DNA from: Bacteroidota bacterium
GTDB lineage: Bacteria > Bacteroidota > Bacteroidia > Chitinophagales > Saprospiraceae
DNA length: 64,000 bases
Reading direction: 5' to 3'
Assembly (NCBI GenBank): GCA_018222965.1
Contig: JAAEZH010000020.1
Span: forward strand, 1-64,000
Made by a program: the position numbers and the translations under genes. Within the stretch, counting starts at the first letter, position 1, and each line of letters opens with the position of its first letter. This document shows positions 53,967 through 61,156 of this stretch, piece after piece. A model generated the notes under the pieces. It did no database searches, was not told the DNA's origin, and saw only the letters and a list, made by a program, of their open reading frames with translations.

Positions 53967-54569
53967 TTAGTCTTTTGACCCGGGACTCTTCCTGAGACTT
54001 AAGTGTCTAAACTTTTTCACCTCCGAAATCGTCATGAAATCGTAATAGAAAAGGCCAAATTCCTCTATGGTTTCAATGAGTTGTTCGGCATACAACGGGT
54101 CGGTGGCATAACCCGCAGCTTCCAATCCGTGCGCCCATCCTTTATAATCCGTTCTTTTCAGATTAAATAAGTTTTTGTAATACTTCCGGTGAAGCAGAAA
54201 ATTAGTATGATCCAGGTAGGATTCGTAGATACTGGGGTATTTGCGGAAACAGGATTTAATCAAATTACCAAATTGATCCCGGTCATCATCGTAGTGATAT
54301 ACGACCTCTTTGTACCATCCGTCATTGCATTTAATACCAAAATGATTGTTGGATCTCAGTGCAAGCTCACTCGTTCCAAATTCTGATTCAATGATTGCTT
54401 GCCCCAGTGTAATACTCGCAGGGATTCCGCTCCGCCACATTTCCTGAACGGCCAGTTCCCGAAAGGTGTAAATGTATACTTCTTCTGCATTGTGACTGGC
54501 TGGTCGACTACCGGAAAACAGGCACACGATTCCTGCCAGAACTACTGTTTTAATGGTTCCAGGCTTCAT
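53967..54569 (-). CDS. Exported glucosaminidase (GH73-type) peptidoglycan hydrolase
   Basis: A 200-residue protein with an N-terminal hydrophobic export signal (IKTVVLAGIVCLFSG) and a single glucosaminidase domain. The catalytic glutamate is Glu61 in SITLGQAIIESEFGTSELA, followed by NNHFGIKCNDGWYK, FRKYPSIYESYLDHTNFLL and WAHGLEAAGYATDP, all normal for the family. It cuts the glycan backbone of peptidoglycan, probably in the periplasm. It lacks the LysM or SPOR repeats often attached. It is a single gene, convergent with pdxA. Confidence 0.92.
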   Translation of the reverse strand: MKPGTIKTVVLAGIVCLFSGSRPASHNAEEVYIYTFRELAVQEMWRSGIPASITLGQAIIESEFGTSELALRSNNHFGIKCNDGWYKEVVYHYDDDRDQFGNLIKSCFRKYPSIYESYLDHTNFLLHRKYYKNLFNLKRTDYKGWAHGLEAAGYATDPLYAEQLIETIEEFGLFYYDFMTISEVKKFRHLSLRKSPGSKD

Positions 54570-55021
54570 AATACTTGCTTAATAGTACTCCGACAAAATT
54601 AACAATATGAAATAGCCAGAACAATTCTGTCATTTCTAATTGATCAATCTGTACTGGTACTTTGTACTACAATAGGGTTTAGGCTCAAAGCTATTCAGCT
54701 TGATAATTTTCGACCATGTTGGTCGCCACGGCCTTGGGTAACATTTTAGGGGGGCTTCCGTAATACGCTAAAAAAGGCAAAGACTATACCGTCACAAATG
54801 CCTCTACATTATCAAATATTCACTCTTTTCCTGACATCTGCAAGAAAAACGAGGGTCAAAGCCAAAGTCTTTAACAACTTTTCGTTCGGGCAGGCCGCCC
54901 AAAAAAAATTAACTTCCATGTTTTACTCAAAATATATACTTTTGCACTTTCTTTTTTTGAGGAAACAATTTTCGGCTTAGCCGCCGAAAAAAGAATTAAT
55001 AAACTCCAAAACGCAGGGAAC
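54570..55021 (+). promoter_or_regulatory. 452-base intergenic region with promoter and leader of the DksA-like gene
   Basis: No gene is supported. TACTTTTG (54937-54944) matches the -7 consensus about 80 bases before the DksA-like ATG. Within the resulting leader a hairpin TTTTCGGC / GCCGAAAA (about 54968-54989) could control translation. The left two thirds are AT-rich with no clear structure. Confidence 0.5.
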
Positions 55022-55393
55022 ATGAGTACAAAAGAGGTTAAAACCCGATACTCGGACGAGGAACTGGAAGAGTTTAGACAATTGATTAAAGAGAAGTTGG
55101 CCAAAGCCAAAGATCAATTGGAGTTCTACTTAAATCAGCTGTCTGACCAGGCAGACAACCCGGACGCTAAAGTAAGAGGACTGGACGATGGAATTGGGAC
55201 GGCAGAAAGCGAGCGTGTCTCTTCTATGGCCGCCCGCCAGAAGAAGCATATTCAGCATCTTGAAAATGCACTAATCCGAATAGACAATAAGGTATACGGT
55301 ATTTGCCGCGCAACAGGAAAACTCATTTCCAAAGAGCGCCTCAAAGCTGTTCCTCATGCTACCTTAAGTATCCATGCCAAACAAAACCGCTAG
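55022..55393 (+). CDS. DksA/TraR-type RNA polymerase-binding protein with degenerate zinc finger
   Basis: A 123-residue protein like DksA, which enters the secondary channel of RNA polymerase and works with ppGpp. The N-terminal coiled-coil (about 10-90: YSDEELEEFRQLIKEKLAKAK) has the DGIGTAESER segment at its tip region, and the C-terminal finger region reads YGICRATGKLISKERLKAVPHATL. Only one cysteine (Cys95) of the usual four remains, so no zinc is bound. As I recall this is usual for the Bacteroidota branch. It is about 80 bases upstream of lspA on the same strand, a common Bacteroidota pairing. Confidence 0.9.
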   Translation: MSTKEVKTRYSDEELEEFRQLIKEKLAKAKDQLEFYLNQLSDQADNPDAKVRGLDDGIGTAESERVSSMAARQKKHIQHLENALIRIDNKVYGICRATGKLISKERLKAVPHATLSIHAKQNR

Positions 55394-55474
55394 CCGGTTT
55401 GGCAATAACACCTGCTATCATTGAGTTTGCTTTTGGATTAAATTCCTGATATTTCGGGCAGAAATAATGACGAA

Positions 55475-56242
55475 ATGGTGATTATGCCACAGCGTGTAAT
55501 CACTATTTTTGTGCCAAACAAGAATATTTTGAAGACATCCCTGAAGATCACATTATTCATTTTAGTTATTCTGTTGATTGACCAGGTCGTTAAGATCTGG
55601 GTGAAAACCAATTTGAGCTATGGAGATGAGATATTCATCTTAGGCTGGGACAGAGCCCGTATACACTTTGTTGAAAACAACGGCATGGCCTTTGGCCTTG
55701 AGCTTTGGGGGTCCTGGGGAAAACTTATTCTAAGCTTATTCCGCATTGTTGCTGTGAGCTTCCTGATTTACTACCTGCGTATCCTGATTAAGAGCAAGGC
55801 TTCTTTTGGCTTGCTTGCCTGTTTTGGCTTAATCCTTGCAGGTGCCCTGGGCAATATCATTGACAGTGCCTTTTATGGAATGATCTTCTCAGAATCAATT
55901 CCCGGCGGTCCGGCGGCCGTTATGTTCCCAGATAGTGGGGGTTATTCTACCTTTCTCTATGGAAAGGTGGTCGATATGTTTTACTTCCCCTTGCTTGAAG
56001 GGAACTTCCCGCAATGGCTTCCATTCTGGGGAGGCGATCACTTTCTTTTCTTTCGCCCGGTGTTTAATGTAGCCGATACAGCGATTACTACCGGTGTTTT
56101 AAGCCTGATTGTTTTCCACCGTTCTTTTTTCACCTCTGATGAAAAAAAGAAGCAGGAAGAAGAACAACAGCTTCAAAACGAAACGGCATCTGCCGGTGAT
56201 AAACCAACAGATGCCGTTCATCAGGAGGAAGATCCTGCCTGA
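55475..56242 (+). CDS. lspA: Lipoprotein signal peptidase (signal peptidase II)
   Basis: Inner-membrane aspartyl protease that cleaves prolipoprotein signals before the modified cysteine, required by the several lipoproteins in this window. The 255 residues have four membrane segments; catalytic aspartates are Asp130 (AGALGNIIDSAFYG) and Asp201 (FRPVFNVADTAIT), with HFVENNGMAFG before them. An insertion between the third and fourth segments (about 137-190, including GKVVDMFYFP) and an acidic, Gln-rich tail (from 220) make it longer than the E. coli protein (164). Start choices include 55475 and the ATG at 55487; the first residues are not conserved. Confidence 0.95.
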   Translation: MVIMPQRVITIFVPNKNILKTSLKITLFILVILLIDQVVKIWVKTNLSYGDEIFILGWDRARIHFVENNGMAFGLELWGSWGKLILSLFRIVAVSFLIYYLRILIKSKASFGLLACFGLILAGALGNIIDSAFYGMIFSESIPGGPAAVMFPDSGGYSTFLYGKVVDMFYFPLLEGNFPQWLPFWGGDHFLFFRPVFNVADTAITTGVLSLIVFHRSFFTSDEKKKQEEEQQLQNETASAGDKPTDAVHQEEDPA

Positions 56243-56279
56243 AAAAACAATTGAATACCTATAAGGCCAGCCGAAGCAC

Positions 56280-56591
56280 CTAAGCTTCTGACTTTAAAAA
56301 GGCATCCACAGCTTTTACTGCTTGTGCAACCTTATCGTGGTTTACACTATAGTGAATGAACTTACCTTCCCGACGGGTATTCACCAGATTTTGCTGCCGC
56401 AATATTCTAAGATGTTGAGAAGTAATTGACTGCTCAAGCTTTAGCGTATTGTAGATGCGATTCACATTGACGGTTTCATGTTCGTCAATAAATCCCAACA
56501 GCCGCATCCGAAGGGGATGAGCCAATGCCCTCAATATCTCCGAAGATTCCAACAGCTTTTCCTGATTGACTCCCAGTTGTGTATCCATCAT
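56280..56591 (-). CDS. ArsR-type helix-turn-helix regulator 1
   Basis: A 103-residue winged-helix regulator (ATG at 56591 or the next codon). Family segments are visible: LRALAHPLRMRLLGFIDEH, VNVNRIYNTLKLEQSITSQHLRILRQQNLVNTRREG and KFIHYSVN. There is no cysteine pair of the metal-sensing type (ELCVC), so it is not a classical arsenic or cadmium sensor; the signal is unknown. A related gene lies about 125 bases upstream on the same strand. ATATGAG-like sequences occur upstream of both and may be operators. Confidence 0.9.
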   Translation of the reverse strand: MMDTQLGVNQEKLLESSEILRALAHPLRMRLLGFIDEHETVNVNRIYNTLKLEQSITSQHLRILRQQNLVNTRREGKFIHYSVNHDKVAQAVKAVDAFLKSEA

Positions 56592-56716
56592 AACTTATCT
56601 CATTAAATATATGTACGAGACAAATATGAGGAATTCTCACTGGAATTTCAACCCGAAAGCCGAGAATACGGTACATTTTTAGAAGAAAACGGTTGTTTCA
56701 ACCCAAAAAGCGGTAA

Positions 56717-57055
56717 TTAAGCCGCTAATTCTTCTACCAGCCTTGAAATTTGCGACATACGATCCTGATCCAGGGAGTAATAAATGTATTTCCCCTGGCG
56801 ATCTGTTTTCACTACAGATGCTCTTCGAAGGATGGCTAAATGTTGTGAAGCGACCGACTGCTCCAAACGAAGCTTGATATAAATATCGGTGACTGTCATT
56901 ACATCGTGCTCTTCCAACAGATCAATAATTCGTTGTCGTAGCTTGTGATTTACTGCGCGAAGCACCATTACAGCTTTGCGCAATTCGGCGTAATCCAGCT
57001 TGACGTCAAAAACGCCGTTTTTGAGGATTACCTGTTCGTTTTTCTGCTTTCTCAT
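56717..57055 (-). CDS. ArsR-type helix-turn-helix regulator 2
   Basis: A 112-residue winged-helix regulator, paralogous to the next gene. The ATG at 57055 (MRKQKNEQVILKNGVFDVKL) is preferred over one 16 codons upstream. Core motifs: LRAVNHKLRQRIIDLLEEHD, VTDIYIKLRLEQSVASQHLAILRRASVVKTDRQG, KYIYYSLD. It also lacks metal-binding cysteines. The perfect palindrome CTCATATGAG (57083-57092) lies 28 bases upstream, along with two TTTGGTAC direct repeats on the minus strand; both are candidate operator sites. No transporter or oxidoreductase gene is next to it to hint at the signal. Confidence 0.9.
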   Translation of the reverse strand: MRKQKNEQVILKNGVFDVKLDYAELRKAVMVLRAVNHKLRQRIIDLLEEHDVMTVTDIYIKLRLEQSVASQHLAILRRASVVKTDRQGKYIYYSLDQDRMSQISRLVEELAA

Positions 57056-57404
57056 AAATCGGATTTTACATAAACTAAAAACCTCATATGAGCATAGTAC
57101 CAAAACCGTACCAAACTCAAAAAAGCCTTTAGACTTTGGGATAAAACACCATCAAGAAACCCTGTAAAAAACTGAAATACAACAACTTGCGGTTAGCAAG
57201 AAAAGTATTACAACTTTCTTACACAGGTGCCTTTAAGGGCGTTGAGGGTAAAATAGAAAGCGGTGGAAACAACACGGCGGGTGGGCCGGCTTTTGGGATG
57301 TCCACCAAAATTTTGGTGAATGCAAATCTTTTGCATCTCGGTTCTGATGGCCAAGTTACTACAAATTGAAAAAATATTCAATATGTTAAGGATGAACAGG
57401 ACTA
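57056..57404 (-). promoter_or_regulatory. Intergenic region with operator-like palindromes
   Basis: No gene is visible in these 349 bases. It contains CTCATATGAG (57083-57092) near the ArsR regulator start, the perfect 16-base palindrome CACCAAAATTTTGGTG (57303-57318) and, one base after, the hairpin ATGCAAA/TTTGCAT (57320-57336). The two right-hand palindromes lie 68-101 bases past the tsaB stop and may be transcription-end or regulator-binding sites; there is no T-run. A G-rich stretch at 57230-57290 has no recognisable fold. Confidence 0.45.
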
Positions 57405-58115
57405 TTAACCGAATAAACGACCTTTTTTGGATCTGGTTATGTTGGGCCGTTTTAAATACTCCGGAGAAAAGGATGCCAAATCCTCGAAACGCGATTCGGC
57501 GAAAGCCGCATCTGCAAAGGGAATCAAGTGCCGCGCAGCGCAGGAGAGTTCCACAAAGTGAAAATGATCATCCTCCAACACCTCTTCACATTTAGCGGCA
57601 CCGTTGCCCCCAAACATCAAATGAATACCCTTTTCGACATAATCCGAAAAGCTTGTCTCATCAACAATAAGCGCTTTTTTTTCTTCTGCTACAGAAAGGT
57701 CCGGCTTGTAAACAGCCGTGTAGACTTCCATTCGACGAGCATCGATCATCGGACAAAACCAGCTGTCTTTAGAGGCTTTCGCCGAATCCTTATTTAGCAG
57801 GGCTAATCCGCCGGCCAGAGAAAGCAGGGTATCGACCGCTATTAGGGGTTTATCCAGCGCATAACAAATTCCTTTAGCAGCAGCCGTGCCTACGCGCAAA
57901 CCGGTAAAAGACCCCGGTCCGCTACTAACAGATACCGCGTCCAGGTCCTTGAGAAGCCTTTCGGCGGAAGCCATTAAATCCCGAATCAACAGGGTAAGCT
58001 GACTGGCGTGAGAATAGTCATCAGCAGCCTCCTTCTCCAGGAGGAGTTGCCCCCCTTCGCTCAGGGCTACCGAGCAAACTTCTGTGCTGGTTTCTATGTG
58101 CAGGATCAAAGCCAT
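57405..58115 (-). CDS. tsaB: tRNA threonylcarbamoyladenosine biosynthesis protein TsaB
   Basis: Partner of TsaD and TsaE in making the t6A base next to the anticodon of ANN-decoding tRNAs. The 236 residues have the ASKHA-fold N-terminal pattern ILHIETSTEVCSVALSEGG, HASQLTLLIRDLM, and the family signature VSVSSGPGSFTGLRVGTAAAKGICYAL, then a C-terminal domain ending in a basic tail. The length is normal. It is divergent from prfA; a TACCTTTG box lies immediately before its start codon. Confidence 0.95.
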   Translation of the reverse strand: MALILHIETSTEVCSVALSEGGQLLLEKEAADDYSHASQLTLLIRDLMASAERLLKDLDAVSVSSGPGSFTGLRVGTAAAKGICYALDKPLIAVDTLLSLAGGLALLNKDSAKASKDSWFCPMIDARRMEVYTAVYKPDLSVAEEKKALIVDETSFSDYVEKGIHLMFGGNGAAKCEEVLEDDHFHFVELSCAARHLIPFADAAFAESRFEDLASFSPEYLKRPNITRSKKGRLFG

Positions 58116-58119
58116 TGTG

Positions 58120-58198
58120 CAAAGGTAATCGTTTCCTCTTTTTGGAAAAGAGGCTTTGCAAAGGGGTTCCTCAAACTCTTTTCAATTCCGTACCTTTG
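58120..58198. promoter_or_regulatory. Divergent promoters of tsaB and prfA
   Basis: TACCTTTG occurs on the minus strand at 58120-58127, ending 5 bases before the tsaB ATG, and on the plus strand at 58191-58198, ending 23 bases before the prfA ATG. Both match TAnnTTTG with the same CC in the variable positions. Neither has a clear TTTG -33 partner. Confidence 0.5.
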
Positions 58199-58220
58199 TG
58201 CGCAATCTAAAGAATATACG

Positions 58221-59297
58221 ATGCTGCTCGACAAGCTGGAAGCCATATACGATCGCTATAAATATCTGCAGGAACAAATGACCGATCCTGAAGTCATCTC
58301 TGACATGGATCGGTATACCTCTATCAGTAAGGAATACAAAGACCTCGAGGAGGTTGTTGAAGCCTATCTGGAATACAAAAACATACTTGACAACATTGAC
58401 ACGGCCAAGGAAATGCTCAAAGAGAGCGATCCCGAAATGCAGGAAATGGCCAATATGGAACTGGAGGAGCTGGAGCCCAAAAAAGAAGAACTGGAAGAAA
58501 GTATCAGGGTCCTCCTTATCCCAAAGGATCCGGAAGACTCCAAAGATGTTATTGTCGAAATTCGCTCAGGTACCGGAGGAGACGAAGCCGCCATTTTTGC
58601 CGGTGATCTGCTTCGGATGTACTCCAAATACTTCGAAACCCTGGGATTGAAAACAGAGGTGGTTTCCCTCAACGAGGGCAGTGCCGGGGGGTACAGCAAA
58701 ATCGTTCTCGAAGTAAGCGGAAAGGATGTATACGGCAAACTGAAATTCGAATCCGGTGCACACCGGGTGCAGCGTGTACCTAAAACAGAATCTCAAGGAC
58801 GAGTACATACCTCAGCAGCTACCGTGGTGGTTTTGCCGAAACTGGAAATGGAAGATGTAAACATCAACAAAGCAGACTTAAAAGTAGACACCTTCCGGTC
58901 GAGTGGGGCAGGCGGGCAGCACGTAAACAAAACGGAATCCGGCGTTCGTTTTACACACCTTCCAACCGGAATCGTTGCCGAAAGTACCGACGGTCGCTCC
59001 CAGATAAAAAACCGGGAAATCGCCCTTACACGCCTTTACCAGAAGGTGTATGATATGCAAAAGGAAGCACATGACAGCCAGGTAGCTGCCGCCCGTAAAT
59101 CCCTTGTTGGAAGCGGCGATCGTTCCGGCAAAATTCGCACCTATAACTATCCGCAAAACCGGGTAACGGACCACCGCATCAATCTGACCCTCTACAATCT
59201 CGATAAGATCATAGAAGGCCAGCTTGACGAAATCATTGAAGCACTCCAGGTAGCCGAGAACGCTGAAAAAATGAAAGCGGCAGAGGAAGACGCATAA
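58221..59297 (+). CDS. prfA: Peptide chain release factor 1
   Basis: Terminates translation at UAA and UAG. The ATG at 58221 gives 358 residues, the normal RF1 length; a longer frame to the left overlaps tsaB and is not used. The stop-codon recognition motif is PKT (187-189, PxT class, which sets RF1 apart from RF2), and the GGQ loop is at 231-233 (SSGAGGQHVNKTES). It is convergent with the lipoprotein gene to its right, 15 bases away. Confidence 0.97.
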   Translation: MLLDKLEAIYDRYKYLQEQMTDPEVISDMDRYTSISKEYKDLEEVVEAYLEYKNILDNIDTAKEMLKESDPEMQEMANMELEELEPKKEELEESIRVLLIPKDPEDSKDVIVEIRSGTGGDEAAIFAGDLLRMYSKYFETLGLKTEVVSLNEGSAGGYSKIVLEVSGKDVYGKLKFESGAHRVQRVPKTESQGRVHTSAATVVVLPKLEMEDVNINKADLKVDTFRSSGAGGQHVNKTESGVRFTHLPTGIVAESTDGRSQIKNREIALTRLYQKVYDMQKEAHDSQVAAARKSLVGSGDRSGKIRTYNYPQNRVTDHRINLTLYNLDKIIEGQLDEIIEALQVAENAEKMKAAEEDA

Positions 59298-59311
59298 AAC
59301 CTGCTATCGCT

Positions 59312-60064
59312 TTATTCCTCTTCTATTCGGTCAAACAACCACAATACACCTTCCGAATCTCGAAAGGCCCGAACCCCCAGTCCGGGCTCTACATAGGTGG
59401 TAATGGAAGGAGCACATTCGCGGGTTTTTACCACTACTTGCTCCAATTCAATTTCTTCGGGATATACAACAATGTCTTCCGGTTTAAGATGGGTTAGTCC
59501 GCCTCCGGCCAGCGAGAAACCCCGGTCATTTTGGAGGAAAACCGACCAGCATTCTACCCGTCGGTCCAGGTCCTCTTCCTTAGGTTTGATCAATACACGC
59601 AACATATCAGCGCAAACAATTCCGTCTTCCCATTCTATGTGCTTCCCGGCATCATTGATCCAGGGAAAAACACCCAAACTCCAGAGAATATCCAGATCGC
59701 GATCGCCTTCCAGTTTTTGAAAAACATGCTCCGTGCGATAATAGATTTTGGGACCGACACCAATTTGCCGAAACGGGAAATGCGCTTTTTGAAAAGTATA
59801 GTTTTCCAATACCGGAGAAGCCCTGAAGCTTTGTTCTTCCCCGTCCAGGTTTGCAAAAACCACCCGACCTTGCTCCGGCCAGGGCATCCACGAACGACTG
59901 TCATTCATTAACTCCAGTTTCCCTCCAAGGCCCAACCGCAGGAGGTAAGCCGCTCCGGATGGATGGAGGTTTTGCGTTTTCCGACAGGAAGAAAACAGGA
60001 AAAGGAAGGCAATAAAAAGGCTGGCCGCCGAAATGCATCGACAGCGATTAATTAGTACTCGCAT
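59312..60064 (-). CDS. Lipoprotein of unknown family, copy A
   Basis: A 250-residue predicted lipoprotein (signal with lipobox LFSSC at about residue 27). Its mature part is related to the next gene upstream: shared segments include RTEHVFQKLEGDRDLDILWSLG, ICADMLRVLI-type VCADMLRVLIKPK, CWSVFLQNDRGFSLAGGG and a C-terminal VRAFRDSEGVLWLFD. It has an acidic, Trp- and Phe-rich composition and no catalytic motif. The family is not one I recognise; a surface or periplasmic binding role is only a guess. Confidence 0.75.
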   Translation of the reverse strand: MRVLINRCRCISAASLFIAFLFLFSSCRKTQNLHPSGAAYLLRLGLGGKLELMNDSRSWMPWPEQGRVVFANLDGEEQSFRASPVLENYTFQKAHFPFRQIGVGPKIYYRTEHVFQKLEGDRDLDILWSLGVFPWINDAGKHIEWEDGIVCADMLRVLIKPKEEDLDRRVECWSVFLQNDRGFSLAGGGLTHLKPEDIVVYPEEIELEQVVVKTRECAPSITTYVEPGLGVRAFRDSEGVLWLFDRIEEE

Positions 60065-60181
60065 GACATTTAATTTTTACGGATTAATATTTTGAGTAGT
60101 GACTCATAAGCTTAGGGATAAAACCAGGTGCCGTACCAACGGCCCTTTAAGTGAATCCGATATTTTTTGTTAAAAAGGTGT

Positions 60182-60230
60182 GCCTCCTCTGGAGGCTTGC
60201 TGTAAATGCGGTTAATAGCTCCAGCGGAGC
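60182..60230. repeat. Intergenic palindromic units between the lipoprotein genes
   Basis: The 230-base gap between the two lipoprotein genes contains hairpins GCCTCC/GGAGGC (60182-60196) and GCTCC/GGAGC (60218-60230, GCTCCAGCGGAGC), followed by an ACCC/GGGT stem. There is no gene. The GCTCCAGCGGAGC unit resembles a dispersed palindromic repeat I recall from other bacterial genomes; I cannot confirm that here. Confidence 0.45.
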
Positions 60231-60294
60231 GACACCAATTCGTAGTTCCTGTTGACCCTAAAATTGGGTGCTGGTACACGGCGCTTATCAGAGG

Positions 60295-60999
60295 TCAGTA
60301 TTCAACTCCATTAAAAAACCAAAACACCCCGTCCCTGTCCCTGAATTCCCGAACCCGGTTTTTCTTATCTAGAAATACAACTGTTAGACAATCCGGAGCT
60401 TCTGCATTACTGCCCACATCATCGACATCCGGAATTTCGGCTGGCGGACCTGATTCACTGAATCCTCTGTCATCCAATAAAAAGGTGGTCCAGCACAAAG
60501 GATTATCAAGCGGGTTAGAGCCGGTTTTTATTATCAAAACCTGGAGTAGATCAGCACAGATTAGGCGATCATTTAAGGTGTCCTGCAAAACAGGAAAAAT
60601 ACCCAGATGCATCAGAATATCAGTTCCCAGATTTCCCTCCAGTTTTTGAAAGAGGTGTTCGGTTCTTGCATAGATTTCCGTAGTCACTCCCATACTGGCC
60701 ATTGGATACCAACAGCTTGCTGGATGAGACGCTTCCCATACTGGCGAAACGGTAAACTTCTGTTCTTCTCCCAAAGAATTGCTAAAGAGAAGTTTTCCCG
60801 AACGAGGCCATCCCAGGGAGTATCGGCTTTCCGGTAAAAGCAATAGCTTTTCATTCTCTGTTTCACTTAGCGCAAAATCATCGCTAACGACTCCTACCTC
60901 TCCTGTAAACTCACAAGCGGCCAATAATACCAAAAGGACAATAAAGACCCAGGCAGGTAGCAGGCAATAGTTGCCCCCGCAATTTTTTAACTTCGGCAT
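60295..60999 (-). CDS. Lipoprotein of unknown family, copy B
   Basis: A 234-residue predicted lipoprotein. The ATG at 60999 gives MPKLKNCGGNYCLLPAWVFI and a lipobox VLLAAC; an earlier in-frame ATG adds 21 charged residues. It is paralogous to the next gene downstream, sharing RTEHLFQKLEG, DILMHLGIFP, LICADLLQVLI, CWTTFLLDDRGFSESG and VREFRDRDGVFWFF. The order of shared blocks is the same, so the pair arose by tandem duplication; the middle parts have diverged strongly. No known domain is recognised. Confidence 0.75.
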   Translation of the reverse strand: MPKLKNCGGNYCLLPAWVFIVLLVLLAACEFTGEVGVVSDDFALSETENEKLLLLPESRYSLGWPRSGKLLFSNSLGEEQKFTVSPVWEASHPASCWYPMASMGVTTEIYARTEHLFQKLEGNLGTDILMHLGIFPVLQDTLNDRLICADLLQVLIIKTGSNPLDNPLCWTTFLLDDRGFSESGPPAEIPDVDDVGSNAEAPDCLTVVFLDKKNRVREFRDRDGVFWFFNGVEY

Positions 61000-61156
61000 A
61001 ATTTGATTTGAAACCCTGTCCCGGCGCTTATCCTTCTGTGGTCTTTGGTATAATGAGTACAAAACAATGTCAATTGGTTGTAAACTTCCAGAAGATTTGA
61101 CTCGTTTTACACGGGCAACCCTCGCTTAATCAGCAGGGGAAAAGTTTATACCTTGC

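Noticed and set aside
57230-57290. G-rich stretch considered as a riboswitch
   Set aside because: The conserved cores of cobalamin, TPP, SAM or other common riboswitches are not found, and the downstream gene on that strand is read the other way.
57187-57369. Plus-strand open frame of 60 codons between tsaB and the ArsR regulators
   Set aside because: It covers the palindromes, shows no recognisable domain, and has no promoter box; not enough support for a gene.
58008-58220. N-terminal extension of prfA
   Set aside because: The extension overlaps tsaB on the other strand and is not RF1-like; the ATG at 58221 gives the normal family length.
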